From Erythrobacter sp. KY5 (lineage in GTDB: Bacteria > Pseudomonadota > Alphaproteobacteria > Sphingomonadales > Sphingomonadaceae), in the NCBI RefSeq assembly GCF_003264115.1, contig NZ_CP021912.1, positions 1,099,001 to 1,163,000 of the forward strand: 64,000 bases of DNA, given 5' to 3'. Below the pieces are notes generated by a model. It worked only from the letters and a program-made list of their open reading frames with translations. It was not told the origin of the DNA and searched no databases. The translations under genes and the position numbers were made by a program. Positions within the stretch are counted from its first letter, which is position 1. Every line of letters begins with the position of its first letter. This document shows, piece after piece, positions 1 to 9,145 of the stretch.

Positions 1-136
1 ACCCAAAGCGGCCAAGAAAACGAAGCCCAAGGCCAAGACCGCTTCGCGCAGTCGGAAAGCTGAAATGGCCGGCTCGCCGGCAGCGCCACTGGTCAATGGC
101 GGCGGAGTGGCAATGCCTCCGGTGCCCACCAACTGA
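1..136 (+). CDS. C-terminal end of an unidentified Lys/Ala/Pro-rich protein (partial)
   Basis: The reading frame is open from base 2 to a TGA at 134-136 and gives 44 residues. The first part is basic and low in complexity (KAAKKTKPKAKTASRSRK), followed by a Gly/Pro/Val-rich end (VAMPPVPTN). Such tails occur on many alphaproteobacterial proteins and do not identify the family. The gene starts outside the window. A strong hairpin follows 25 bases after the stop, which supports this as a true gene end. Confidence 0.6.
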   Translation, partial: PKAAKKTKPKAKTASRSRKAEMAGSPAAPLVNGGGVAMPPVPTN

Positions 137-161
137 ACCCAACCAGACCTGACACATAATC

Positions 162-195
162 AGCGCGAGCCGGTCCCATACCGGCTCGCGCTTTG
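162..195 (+). terminator. Hairpin terminator after the partial gene
   Basis: A perfect 13-bp stem (162-174 with 180-192) closes a 5-base loop and is followed by a short T-containing run. It lies between the stop at 136 and the convergent lipoprotein gene ending at 214, so it may serve both strands. Confidence 0.7.
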
Positions 196-213
196 TGCGT
201 CTGCGGAAGCCCT

Positions 214-981
214 TTAGGGCAGGTCGAGCTGCACCCGCGATGCGAGCGCCGAAAACTGGCCCGCTGACGCAGGTTCGCCATCGGCGAACGGCCCGTCCTC
301 ACGCCAAAGGCCGAGCATCTGGTCGAGAGTTTCGCGAACGGCACCGGCTTTGGGCGCATCGAGATCCTCGGCAATCCTGCGCGCGACCGTCACGAAGCCC
401 CACGCATCCTGATATTCGGCAGGATCGGTGATCGCGCCGTCTTTGACCGCGATCGCATATTCTTGGCTTGCGGTGTCCATCAGGAACCGGATCTGTGCTG
501 CCGGATCGCCCCCGGCAGCCTCGCGCATCTTTTCGAGATTGGCCTGCGCGGCGGCAAGTTGCGGTTCGACTTCGGACGCGGGAAGGCCCGCTTCAAGACT
601 GTCTGAAACTTGCTCGAAGGGAGCGGGATCGAAGCCCAGCGCGTCCAGTCCAGCGCGCTCGTCCGAATGGGTTTCGGACACCGGGTGAAGCAGATGCGGC
701 GCAGCCGCCTCGCTTTCACCTGCACGATAAAGCGCCAAGCCCGCCTCAACGTGCCCTGCCATGAAGACCAGGCGCTGTTCCACGGGAAGGGCGCCGATCT
801 CGCCGCCTTCTCCTCCTTCGCCGCCTTCACCAGCCTCTCCGGCTTCGCCTGCGGAGCCAGCTTCACCCACCATGGCGGCTTCGCCACCTTCGCCCGCCTC
901 GCCGCCGCAACCGGCAAGACCCGTACCGATCAAAGCGGTTGCAAGGCCAAGCGCACCCCATGTCTTCATCTCAACTTTCAT
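214..981 (-). CDS. Secreted lipoprotein with a Gly/Glu-rich low-complexity linker
   Basis: A 255-residue protein from the ATG at 979-981, chosen because it opens directly into a hydrophobic signal ending in the lipobox LAGC. The mature N-terminus is a roughly 35-residue linker made almost only of Gly, Glu and Ala (repeated GEAGEGGE). A helical, Ala/Glu-rich domain of about 190 residues follows with no motif I recognise. The frame stays open upstream of this ATG, but that part overlaps the divergent gene at 1066 and is not signal-like. It probably sits at the inner face of the outer membrane. Function unknown. Confidence 0.75.
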   Translation of the reverse strand: MKVEMKTWGALGLATALIGTGLAGCGGEAGEGGEAAMVGEAGSAGEAGEAGEGGEGGEGGEIGALPVEQRLVFMAGHVEAGLALYRAGESEAAAPHLLHPVSETHSDERAGLDALGFDPAPFEQVSDSLEAGLPASEVEPQLAAAQANLEKMREAAGGDPAAQIRFLMDTASQEYAIAVKDGAITDPAEYQDAWGFVTVARRIAEDLDAPKAGAVRETLDQMLGLWREDGPFADGEPASAGQFSALASRVQLDLP

Positions 982-1065
982 TGAATGTCCTCCAGCTTTG
1001 TCGCATGTCTGGCTCACGCCATAGCCACGGAGGGGGCAAGTGCAAATCACCATAGAGCAGGTGCC

Positions 1066-1743
1066 ATGATCCTGAGCATCGCAGCAATCACGGACGAGAC
1101 GACACTCGCTGACATTCGCGCAAAGCTTGAGGCGCTGACGTGGCAAGATGGGCGCGCGACAGCCGGGGCGGCGGCGCGCGAGGTCAAGGATAACGCGCAG
1201 GCGGTGATGAGCGATGCCGCATGGCGCAATCTCAACGCCGTGCTTGGCCCGCTCATTGCAGAAAACCCGGTCGTAAAGGCGGCTGCGCGGCCCCGGCGCA
1301 TTTCGAACCCTATGATAAGCAAGACCGAAGGCGGCGGGCATTACGGCGCTCACGTCGACAATGCGATCATGGGCACTGGCACCGCGCGGATGCGCACCGA
1401 TATCTCCTTCACGCTGTTTCTGAGCGATCCGGAAAGCTATCAGGGCGGAGAACTGGTCATCCACACTGCGGGTATGACCCAGTCGATCAAGGGCAAGCCG
1501 GGCGAGCTTATCCTATACCCCTCGACCAGTATCCACGAAGTGCGCCCTGTGACCGATGGCACCCGTATTGTCGCGGTGGGCTGGATCGAGAGCACGATCC
1601 GCGACGACCACCAGCGAGAGATGCTGTTCGATCTGGAAAACCTGCGCACTACGCTGCGTCAGAAATTGCCGGGAGGGTCGGCAGAATTGCTCACGGTCGA
1701 TAAGACGATTGCGAACCTGCTCAGGATGTGGGGGCAGGCTTGA
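1066..1743 (+). CDS. piuC: PiuC/YbiX-type Fe(II)/2-oxoglutarate dioxygenase (PKHD-type hydroxylase)
   Basis: A 225-residue protein, the usual size for this family of Fe2+/2-oxoglutarate-dependent hydroxylases, often found next to iron-uptake genes. The HxD iron ligands are seen in GAHVDN, the distal iron-binding His in STSIHEVRPV, and the 2-oxoglutarate-binding Arg follows in GTRIVAVGW. The start at ATG 1066 gives an N-terminus like that of the family (MILSIAAITD). The substrate is not known. No TonB receptor is adjacent here. The last 23 bases overlap the convergent membrane-protein gene. Confidence 0.85.
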   Translation: MILSIAAITDETTLADIRAKLEALTWQDGRATAGAAAREVKDNAQAVMSDAAWRNLNAVLGPLIAENPVVKAAARPRRISNPMISKTEGGGHYGAHVDNAIMGTGTARMRTDISFTLFLSDPESYQGGELVIHTAGMTQSIKGKPGELILYPSTSIHEVRPVTDGTRIVAVGWIESTIRDDHQREMLFDLENLRTTLRQKLPGGSAELLTVDKTIANLLRMWGQA

Positions 1744-2464
1744 CGCTGGCACGCTTCGAAGCAGGGCGCTTTGCCTTCACCGTGAACCAGATTATGAGGC
1801 TGACGCCGACCACACTGGGGCCTGCCCAGATCAGCGGATTGAAGACATGTTCGGGAACCCAGCGGATCAGGCCGACCGACATGAATGCGGTGTAGGCTGA
1901 AATGCCCATCCCGATGAGGGCGCGAAAATGTTCGCCAACGTATGATTTGGGCGAGGGCGCTTGCGGGCGCCAGATGAAAATCTGTTGCAGGCTCATCGCA
2001 ACGATGCCGAGGAGCGCGACCGCCATCATCAGAACTTCCCCGATGCGCGCGCCGTAAATGCCGCATTGAAGTGCCGAAATGATCACAGCGGCAATGACGA
2101 CCTGATAACGAAACCGCCTAAGCGCTGTGCGGTCGCGGGCGTGCCTGACGACGCTGAGGCCATAGTCGGCAAACCCTATCGTCAGCAGACCGAGATAGAG
2201 CATCATCCATCCGAAAAGCCCATCAAACAGCACGCGGTCGGTCACCGATGGAATGCGCTCTTCAGGACCGTAAAGCGACAGCAAGGCCATCGCCACGGCA
2301 AGCGCACCTGCACCCATGAACCCGTAGCAGGCAATGCGCCCCCAGCGGCGGTGGTTCATCGCGCCTTTTCGTGTCGCGATCGGCACCCAGAACGCAATCA
2401 GCCCGGTCGCTCCGGTGATTACGTGAAGGACAACGAGTAACTCGAACAAGTGCATACACTGCAT
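1721..2464 (-). CDS. Multi-pass membrane protein, DUF2306-like
   Basis: A 247-residue protein with about seven hydrophobic segments spread along its length. The N-terminal helix contains LHVITGATGL followed by an HRRWGR motif near residue 40, reminiscent of DUF2306 proteins (possible haem or quinone-linked membrane proteins of unknown role). It ends in a basic tail (VKAKRPASKRASVKP). The start is uncertain between ATG 2464 and ATG 2455; neither has a clear ribosome site. It is convergent with piuC and overlaps it by 23 bp. Confidence 0.7.
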   Translation of the reverse strand: MQCMHLFELLVVLHVITGATGLIAFWVPIATRKGAMNHRRWGRIACYGFMGAGALAVAMALLSLYGPEERIPSVTDRVLFDGLFGWMMLYLGLLTIGFADYGLSVVRHARDRTALRRFRYQVVIAAVIISALQCGIYGARIGEVLMMAVALLGIVAMSLQQIFIWRPQAPSPKSYVGEHFRALIGMGISAYTAFMSVGLIRWVPEHVFNPLIWAGPSVVGVSLIIWFTVKAKRPASKRASVKPAPTS

Positions 2465-2510
2465 GTGTACAATTTTCTGGACACTATTCGAAGCGATTTA
2501 TGCTTTGTGA

Positions 2511-4379
2511 TTAAGTGGTGCGCCAACTGGTCTCAGCATTGAGATAGTCGGAACGCACGATCACATTTCCGATCTGACGTTCGCGAATTCCTTCGGGCAG
2601 ATTCTGGACCGGAAGCTTAGCGTCGCGGGCCGCTTGTTCGAGCACGGTGGCGAATGCGCTGCGATCGGGCCAGGTGGTGCACAGGCGAACCCTACCATGT
2701 TTCCAGCACAGGGTCTGATCCCGCTCACCCTCCATTGCGGGCTCGGCCTTGCCCGAATAATGATCGTACCAACCGCCCGTCACACCATGCGATCCGCGCT
2801 CGTCAAGTCGGTCCGGCAGGCTCTCGCTGAGCGTAATCGTGCCGCCGACCAGCGGGCCCAGCTTGCCCGGTGCAAGGTTGTGGGGAATTGCAAAATCATC
2901 GTCGCGGCTCCCGGTGCGCGGACCGATCACGACTTCGCCCTCATAGTCTTCAAGTGCCGCGACAAGCGCGTCGGGTACGATCGGAAGGCACGGGATGACG
3001 ACCATCGGATAGTCCGACAAATCAGCACTTGGCGCGACGATATCTATGTTGAGCCCAAGCTTGCGAAGCGCAGAATAGCATGCGAATGCCGCCCATAGCG
3101 CCGAGCGACCCTGACCCTGTGGCTGGATCTGTGTGATCCACTCCGCATCGTAGGCGAAGACGATGGCTGCGTGCCGGGGCGTCGCGCTCTGGTCGAGCCC
3201 CTGGAACTCGCCAAGCGCATCTGCGGCCTCTCTGGCCTCGGCGAAAGCGGGCGCTGGCTCACCATCGGGGCGCAAAAGCCCTGCATGCATCTGCTCTTGC
3301 GCCCGAGGGCATTGCCTCCATCGAAAATAGCTTACCAGCTCCGCTCCGTGGGCGAAGGCCTCCATCGTCCAGAGCTTCACCATGCCGGGCAAGGGTGCGG
3401 GATTGTAGCGCGCCCAGTTCACCGGCCCCGGCTGCTGCTCGAGCACGCTCCAGCGCCCATCGATGGCGCAGCCGCGATACAGATCATGGTGAAATGCCGC
3501 GATGTCGGGGTGGCCCTGATGAGCGTATGCGCGTTTCTCTTCCTCGGAAAAGCGGAACATCTCAAGGAAGCCAAGCGGATAGCTGTCCCACCCCAGCACG
3601 TCGATATCGGCGGCAAGGTCATGGTGATCGTAGCCCGTGTAAAACCCCATCGCATTATGCGTGATGTCGCGGCCCGGCGAACATTCGCGCAGGATATCGA
3701 CCTGTATCCGGTTGAACGCGATCACCTGATCCGAGGAGAAGCGCCGGAAGGCCAGCCAGTGTGCGGGGTTCGCCTCGGTCACGGTGAGGTTGGGCAATTC
3801 AACCTCATCAAAGCTGCGATATTCCATGCTCCAGAAGACATTGCCCCAGGCGGCGTTCAGCGCCTCGATGGAGCCGTAACGTGTCGCAAGCCAGGTTCGG
3901 AACGCATCGCGCGCGCTGCCGGAGAAGCTCTGCACCGTGTCATGGCAGCCATATTCGTTATCGGTCTGCCATGCGACCACGCCCGGATGCCCGCCATATC
4001 GCTGTGCCACGGCTCTGGTGATGCGCGCGGCCTCGGCCCGGTATCCGGCGTGGCTGAAGCAATAATGGCGCCGCGATCCGTGTCCGCGCGGTTTCCCGTC
4101 GCGGTCGATTGCGATCATGTCGGGCATCTGGTCGACAACCCATTTCGGCGGTGTCGCTGTCGGTGTCCCCATGATGATGCCGAGGCCGGCCTCATGCAGC
4201 GCCTCGACCGCGCGATCGAGCCAGCCCCAATCAAAGCGGCCCGGCTTCGGTTCGATCCGGCTCCATGCAAACTCGCCTATGCGAACCCGCGAAAGACCGA
4301 CCTCGCGCATCTGGGCGGCATCGATCGCCCATCGGTCTTCGGGCCAATGCTCGGGGTAATAGCAAACACCAAGATCCAT
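2511..4379 (-). CDS. Beta-galactosidase, glycoside hydrolase family 42
   Basis: A 622-residue enzyme opening with the family-typical MDLGVCYYPEHWPEDRW. The acid/base Glu is E142 in WQTDNEYGC and the nucleophile Glu is E314 in VLEQQPGPVNW. A TIM barrel fills about residues 1-370 and a trimerisation-type domain follows. No signal peptide is visible, so it is likely cytoplasmic, hydrolysing beta-galactosides or galacto-oligosaccharides. The gene begins 3 bases after the acyl-CoA dehydrogenase stop and so is probably co-transcribed with two dehydrogenase genes, an odd pairing. No sugar transporter or regulator is beside it. Confidence 0.9.
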   Translation of the reverse strand: MDLGVCYYPEHWPEDRWAIDAAQMREVGLSRVRIGEFAWSRIEPKPGRFDWGWLDRAVEALHEAGLGIIMGTPTATPPKWVVDQMPDMIAIDRDGKPRGHGSRRHYCFSHAGYRAEAARITRAVAQRYGGHPGVVAWQTDNEYGCHDTVQSFSGSARDAFRTWLATRYGSIEALNAAWGNVFWSMEYRSFDEVELPNLTVTEANPAHWLAFRRFSSDQVIAFNRIQVDILRECSPGRDITHNAMGFYTGYDHHDLAADIDVLGWDSYPLGFLEMFRFSEEEKRAYAHQGHPDIAAFHHDLYRGCAIDGRWSVLEQQPGPVNWARYNPAPLPGMVKLWTMEAFAHGAELVSYFRWRQCPRAQEQMHAGLLRPDGEPAPAFAEAREAADALGEFQGLDQSATPRHAAIVFAYDAEWITQIQPQGQGRSALWAAFACYSALRKLGLNIDIVAPSADLSDYPMVVIPCLPIVPDALVAALEDYEGEVVIGPRTGSRDDDFAIPHNLAPGKLGPLVGGTITLSESLPDRLDERGSHGVTGGWYDHYSGKAEPAMEGERDQTLCWKHGRVRLCTTWPDRSAFATVLEQAARDAKLPVQNLPEGIRERQIGNVIVRSDYLNAETSWRTT

Positions 4380-4382
4380 GGC

Positions 4383-5486
4383 TTAACGCTGACCCAGTTT
4401 GCGCAGGTGATAATCATGGTCGCCGAACATCGCATCATAAGCGAGCAGGCGCTTGTGATAGTGCCCGACATTAAGCTCATCGGTCAGGCCAAGTCCGCCA
4501 TGCACCTGTATCGCTGATTCTCCGATTTCGCGCCCAAGCTTGCCGAGCTGGCCTTTGAGCACGTGGATATCGCGCGCCGTCACCGCGCCCGAATTGGCAA
4601 GCGCTGTTGTGTAAGTCAGCGTCGACAGCGCCTTCGCATAGGCGATCTTCATGTCGGCGAGCCGATGCGCAATAGCCTGAAACATGGCAATCGGCTGTCC
4701 GAACTGTTTGCGCGTCATGGCGTATTCGCTGGTGATGTCGAGCAGCGCATGCATCGCTCCCAGCGCTTCTGCGGAGAGCACGATAAGAGCCTGAGCGATG
4801 ATGCGATCGAGAGCGTCGCTTGCATCATCGAGCAGCATTGCATCGGAACCCACCCGCACATTGTCGAAGCGGATATTGGCTGCGCTGCGCCCGTCAATCG
4901 TGGTGAAGGGTGATGTCGAAAGCCCTTCGGTGCTCCTCTCGACAAAAAACAGCGCGACCTTGCCCGTGGCACACATCTTTGCAGCCACGACCAGCACATC
5001 AGCATCGCCGCCGGCGATAACGATCCGCTTTTCTCCCGTCAGCACGAAACCCGCATCATTTTCTTGAGCCGTCATTGCGATGAGCTCGGGCGACGCGGTG
5101 CCGTTGCCCTCTTCATATGCGAAAGCTGCCACCGCTTCCCCGCTTGCAAGCTTCTCGATCCACTCTGCCGCCCTCGGGTTCGCGCTCGCCGCGAGGGCCG
5201 CGCCTGACAGCATGATCGCAAAGGCGAAGGGTTCGATCACAAGATGCTTGCCGAAACTGCGTGAGAACGAGACGAGGTCGCTGATCGACCCTCCCAGTCC
5301 GCCATGCTCTTCGCTGAAGGGAAGGGCCAGCAGGCCAAGCTCGGCAAATTGCGCCCAGACATTTGCAGACCATGGTTCGTCGGACGCGACCAGCGCTTTG
5401 CGGCTGTCGAAGTCGTAATTCTTCTCAAGATAGCGCGTGACGCTGTCGAAGAGCATCACCTGCTCTTGCGAGTAGCTGAAGTCCAT
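4383..5486 (-). CDS. Acyl-CoA dehydrogenase, second of a pair
   Basis: A 367-residue flavoprotein of the acyl-CoA dehydrogenase fold: helical N-terminus (MDFSYSQEQVMLFDSVTRYL), middle beta domain and helical C-terminus with the family signature VHGGLGLTDE near the end. The start at ATG 5486 lies 4 bases after the upstream dehydrogenase stop. The N-terminal sequence resembles the shorter, less conserved subunits of heteromeric dehydrogenases, which pair with a catalytic partner; this is inference from gene order and divergence. Substrate unknown. Confidence 0.85.
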   Translation of the reverse strand: MDFSYSQEQVMLFDSVTRYLEKNYDFDSRKALVASDEPWSANVWAQFAELGLLALPFSEEHGGLGGSISDLVSFSRSFGKHLVIEPFAFAIMLSGAALAASANPRAAEWIEKLASGEAVAAFAYEEGNGTASPELIAMTAQENDAGFVLTGEKRIVIAGGDADVLVVAAKMCATGKVALFFVERSTEGLSTSPFTTIDGRSAANIRFDNVRVGSDAMLLDDASDALDRIIAQALIVLSAEALGAMHALLDITSEYAMTRKQFGQPIAMFQAIAHRLADMKIAYAKALSTLTYTTALANSGAVTARDIHVLKGQLGKLGREIGESAIQVHGGLGLTDELNVGHYHKRLLAYDAMFGDHDYHLRKLGQR

Positions 5487-5490
5487 CGCC

Positions 5491-6702
5491 TCAGGCCCCT
5501 GCAGCAAGACTGCGTGCAATCAGGTCGCGCTGGACCTCGTTGCTGCCGGCATAGATCGTGGTCGCACGGCTGTTGAGGTAAAGCGGCATGGTGATGAGGT
5601 CGAACTCGCTTCCCTGCGGCTCGACATTCGATCCCACACGCAACGCTTCCAGCTGGCGGGCAAGGCCTCCCACTCCCGACACCTTGCTCATCATAACGCT
5701 CGCGCGCTGGACGAGTTCAGAATTGATCGTCTTGTTCATCGAGGGGAATGCAGGGTCGCGCGCGATTTCGTGACCGCTGATCGCCAGCTTTTCCAGATGG
5801 CTTAGCGACGTTACATCAGCTTCAAGCTCACCGAAATCGCGCTGAAATACCGGATCGTCGGCCAGCATTCCGCCGAACGGCGAACTCGTCTCACAGGCCG
5901 CTGCGCGCGCGCGTTCCAGATAGCGCATCAGAGTGGGGCTCGCCGCATTGCCCCCGCCGCGCTCATGCTTGAGCAGGTGTTTTGCCACGCTCCAGCCCTG
6001 ATTTTCCTCACCCACGCGGCCTGATTGCGGCACGCGGACATTGTCGAAGAAGACTTCGCATTGCTCAGGAAAGCCATCGAGCCCGTAGATCGGGCGCACT
6101 TCCATGCCGGGATAGTCCATCCGGTCGAGCAGGAGGAATGTGATCCCTGCCTGTTTCTTGCCCTCGGTGCTGGTGCGCACCAGCATGAACATGCGGTTTG
6201 CGTGATGCGCGTAGGTCGTCCAGATCTTAGAACCGTTGATGATGTAGTCATCGCCATCAGCCTCGGCGCGGCAACTCAGCGAGGCCAGATCGGACCCAGA
6301 ACCCGGCTCGGAGTACCCCTGCGCCCAGAAATCCTGGCCTTTCAGAATCGGTGGCAGGTATTTCGCCTTTTGCTCTTCGGTACCAAGGTCGATCAGCAGC
6401 GGCCCCACCATGCCAAGGCTCTGCGGCAGAAGCGGGGGCAGGTCGGCCTTTCGGTACTCCTCTGCGAAGATGAAGCGTTGCTCGACGCTCCATCCTGTCC
6501 CGCCATACTCCTTGGGCCAATGGGGGGCGGCCCAGCCTTTTTCGTAGAGAATCTGATGCCAGGCCATGCACTGGTCAAACGGCGCAAATACGCTCGTCGT
6601 CTTGCGACCGGCTTCGCGGATGGCCGGGGTCGGCGCGGTGGCGAAGAACTCCGCCACTTCGCGCCGGAAAGCTTCGAGCTCTGGCGAAAACTCGACATTC
6701 AT
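5491..6702 (-). CDS. Acyl-CoA dehydrogenase, first of a pair
   Basis: A 403-residue enzyme carrying the FAD/substrate signature YSEPGSGSDLAS in the middle domain and the C-terminal IYAGSNEVQRDLIAR. It resembles the FadE-type subunits used for branched or polycyclic acyl chains. ATG 6702 is preceded by a GAGAGG ribosome site. It heads a three-gene leftward run with a second dehydrogenase and the GH42 enzyme. It likely introduces an alpha-beta double bond into an acyl-CoA using FAD, passing electrons to ETF. Confidence 0.88.
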   Translation of the reverse strand: MNVEFSPELEAFRREVAEFFATAPTPAIREAGRKTTSVFAPFDQCMAWHQILYEKGWAAPHWPKEYGGTGWSVEQRFIFAEEYRKADLPPLLPQSLGMVGPLLIDLGTEEQKAKYLPPILKGQDFWAQGYSEPGSGSDLASLSCRAEADGDDYIINGSKIWTTYAHHANRMFMLVRTSTEGKKQAGITFLLLDRMDYPGMEVRPIYGLDGFPEQCEVFFDNVRVPQSGRVGEENQGWSVAKHLLKHERGGGNAASPTLMRYLERARAAACETSSPFGGMLADDPVFQRDFGELEADVTSLSHLEKLAISGHEIARDPAFPSMNKTINSELVQRASVMMSKVSGVGGLARQLEALRVGSNVEPQGSEFDLITMPLYLNSRATTIYAGSNEVQRDLIARSLAAGA

Positions 6703-6979
6703 CAGATGTGCCTCTCTCGTCTCTTTTTGGCCGCTCACCATGGACGAAGGGTGCGCGGAGGCAAGCCTAAAGAACGGCTTTGCAGATCGCCGGGCGGTAA
6801 TGCTGGCACTTCGTCTTCAGGAGGGGCGCGTGCTTTCAACGCGCCGGTATTGGGCCCGCTCAGTGTCTTTTTGTCCGAAGCGCCACTGTCCCGTTCCGGG
6901 CCTTGGCGACTCCTGACCTCATGTTGACTCGGTGAATTGATCGGCTAGGTCATTTCTCAGGGCGCGTTTCGGGGGGATT

Positions 6980-8635
6980 ATGGCGTCAAGGCGGGGCTCA
7001 TTGTTGTCATTTTTCGGGGCCATGGTGCTTGGCCTTGCTCCTGCGCTGGTGGCGGCACAGGCAGACCGCACGTCCGCTTCCGATGGCGAAACCGATTTGC
7101 GCGCGCCGGACGCCCGCATTGCGCAGCCATCAGCTGCGGATATCGGCATTACGGCGATGATGCAGATGCTGCGCGATGAAGGCATCGATATAGACGCACG
7201 CATGGCCGGCGCTCGCACCCAATGCCGCAGCAGAGTTACAGCTCAGGCGACGGATGAAAGCGCTGACCAGATCGAGCGTGACATCGAGCAATGCATCGTC
7301 GGTGAAGAGGGCATCATCTACGCCCGCGCCATCAATGAAATGAACGCCAACCGCGTGAACTCGTTCAATGATGCGATGTCGGATTACAATGCACAGGTCG
7401 CCGAAGCCGAGCGCAAGGAACGCGAATACGAGCGCGAGTTACAAGGACACAGCGCTGAAGTCGCCGAGATCGAGCGGCAAAAGCAGCAATATGAGCGCGA
7501 TATGGCAGCGCACAGGCGATTGCTTGCAGAGCGGGGTTTGCCTGTTACGGGCGAGGCTACGCCACCTTCGCAGATCGCTCAATCCTCGCCGCCGCAACAA
7601 CAGACCGCGACCTCAGAGCCGGAACAGCCTGCGCAGCAGGTCGCATTGGCACAAGGCGCATCTCCACCTCAGAATACCGCACCGGTTCAGGCCCCACCAC
7701 CGGTCCGAACTGCACAGGCCGATCCTCCGCCTGCGGCCGCGTCGCGTCAGTCGCCCCCGGCGATAGCCGCTGAACGCGGCACTCCCGACAGCTCGACGCC
7801 TTCCAAGAAGGCGCAGATCGCGGGTAACAGAGCAAGCGCCTCGCGCGGGTCGCCGACGGTGCCCGGTCGCGGCAGGATGCTTTCGCAGGGGCCCGGAACT
7901 TCTGCGCAGGAGGAAATCGAGCTCGCCATCATGGAAGCGAGCGGCCCCCGGATCGCGCTCGTCATTGGCAACGAGGAATATGCAGGCTCGATGGGAGCGC
8001 TTTCCAATCCGGTAAACGACGCGGTGCTGATCGGCGCCACACTTCGCAGCCTAGGGTTCGACGTCGAGATACTGACGGACGCAACGCAGCGGCAGATGAA
8101 GGAGGCCGTTCGTCGTCTGGGCGATCGCCTGCTCGCCGCCGGTGAGAACGCAACCGGGCTGTTTTATTACGCCGGACACGGAGTGCAGTCGAAGGGGGCG
8201 AACTTCCTCATTCCCGTCGGCTCGGTTGTCGATTCCGAAAGCGACCTTGAACTGGAGGCCGTGTCAGCCGATGCCATTCTCGCGCAGTTGGAAGAGGCCT
8301 ACATCTCGACCCGCATCGTCATCCTCGATGCGTGCCGCAACATGCCTCTGCGCCGCCGCACGAGGAACGGTGAGCGCGGACTGGCCCGCATGGAAACACC
8401 CAATGGCAGCTTCGTCGCCTATTCGACTTCGCCAGGAAGCACGGCGGCTGACGGCGGAGGCATCCACAGTCCCTTTGCAGAAGCTCTCGCAACGCAGATG
8501 CTGGTGCCTGACAGACCGATTGAAGTGACGTTTCGCGAAGTCAGGCGACAGGTCGTCGAGATGACCAGCGGAGATCAGGTGCCGTGGGATTCGTCCTCGC
8601 TCCTGGAGACGTTCAGCTTTTCCAAGAGCCGCTGA
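6980..8635 (+). CDS. Secreted caspase-like peptidase (metacaspase, peptidase C14)
   Basis: A 551-residue protein. Residues 1-30 form a signal peptide (FFGAMVLGLAPALVAAQA). A charged coiled coil with RKERE/ERQKQQYERD runs about 120-180, then a Pro/Gln/Ala-rich disordered stretch to about 310. The C-terminal caspase domain (about 325-548) starts GPRIALVIGNEEY, has the catalytic His in YYAGHGVQ (H400) and Cys in LDACRNMP (C452). It stands alone between leftward dehydrogenases and a small unknown gene. Periplasmic location is inferred. Such proteins are typically Arg/Lys-specific and may self-process; the physiological role is unknown. Confidence 0.88.
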   Translation: MASRRGSLLSFFGAMVLGLAPALVAAQADRTSASDGETDLRAPDARIAQPSAADIGITAMMQMLRDEGIDIDARMAGARTQCRSRVTAQATDESADQIERDIEQCIVGEEGIIYARAINEMNANRVNSFNDAMSDYNAQVAEAERKEREYERELQGHSAEVAEIERQKQQYERDMAAHRRLLAERGLPVTGEATPPSQIAQSSPPQQQTATSEPEQPAQQVALAQGASPPQNTAPVQAPPPVRTAQADPPPAAASRQSPPAIAAERGTPDSSTPSKKAQIAGNRASASRGSPTVPGRGRMLSQGPGTSAQEEIELAIMEASGPRIALVIGNEEYAGSMGALSNPVNDAVLIGATLRSLGFDVEILTDATQRQMKEAVRRLGDRLLAAGENATGLFYYAGHGVQSKGANFLIPVGSVVDSESDLELEAVSADAILAQLEEAYISTRIVILDACRNMPLRRRTRNGERGLARMETPNGSFVAYSTSPGSTAADGGGIHSPFAEALATQMLVPDRPIEVTFREVRRQVVEMTSGDQVPWDSSSLLETFSFSKSR

Positions 8636-8679
8636 GATCAACCGCTCTTGATCTAGCGGCGTTCATGGTGCCATCAGGC

Positions 8680-9084
8680 ATGATGCAAGCTCATACCCGC
8701 GCCCTTATCGCCGCTTCCACTTTTTCCGTCATTACCGGCGAGACGGTTGCCGGGATTTACGATCACACGTCTGGCCGCAATCTCAAGATAGCAGCAGAAT
8801 GCCGCGGCGATCGCCTTCAGGCCTTCGACGGCGAGCGAGGCGTGCGCTTCGGCGGCACGCTCCCGGAATTGTACGATGAGGGCGACGAGGCCTACGTCTC
8901 ACTGGAAGTCGCAGGCGACAAAGCGCGAGGCCACGACCGCGCAAGCGCGAGCGACTACTCCGCTCACGTCGAGGATGGATTGGTGCGGCTCTACGATTAC
9001 GCGGCGAGCGAGTGGTTCGCCTACGATATGCAGGGCCCTGAGACTGGCTTTGCCTATCACCGCGATCTTCAAGCGGGACGCTGA
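8680..9084 (+). CDS. Small unidentified protein next to the tRNA attachment site
   Basis: About 134 residues, acidic, soluble, beginning near the tandem ATG codons at 8680/8683; ATG 8665 is an alternative and the frame is open from 8584. The sequence (GETVAGIYDHTSGRNLKIAAECRGDRLQAFDG ends in MQGPETGFAYHRD) reads as a small beta-rich domain that I cannot place in a family. It sits 45 bases after the metacaspase and 12 bases before the attL repeat, so before the element inserted it lay just downstream of tRNA-Val. Confidence 0.6.
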   Translation: MMQAHTRALIAASTFSVITGETVAGIYDHTSGRNLKIAAECRGDRLQAFDGERGVRFGGTLPELYDEGDEAYVSLEVAGDKARGHDRASASDYSAHVEDGLVRLYDYAASEWFAYDMQGPETGFAYHRDLQAGR

Positions 9085-9096
9085 GGTCTGGTGAGG

Positions 9097-9145
9097 AATG
9101 GTGGGCGCGGCAAGGATTGAACTTGCGACCCCACCCGTGTGAAGG
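9097..9145. repeat. attL: 49-bp copy of the tRNA-Val 3' half
   Basis: Identical to 18123-18171. It covers the tRNA from the anticodon loop to the CCA end plus two further bases. The match stops at 9146 (T here, G at 18172) and at 9096 (G here, A at 18122). It lacks the 5' half and is not a functional tRNA gene. Confidence 0.93.

Noticed and set aside
3171..4517. A 448-residue plus-strand frame opposite the GH42 gene
   Set aside because: The GH42 catalytic motifs are on the minus strand; the opposite frame is an antisense shadow.
9097..9145. A second tRNA-Val gene
   Set aside because: Only the 3' half is present; the sequence diverges after the anticodon loop, so it is the attL copy.
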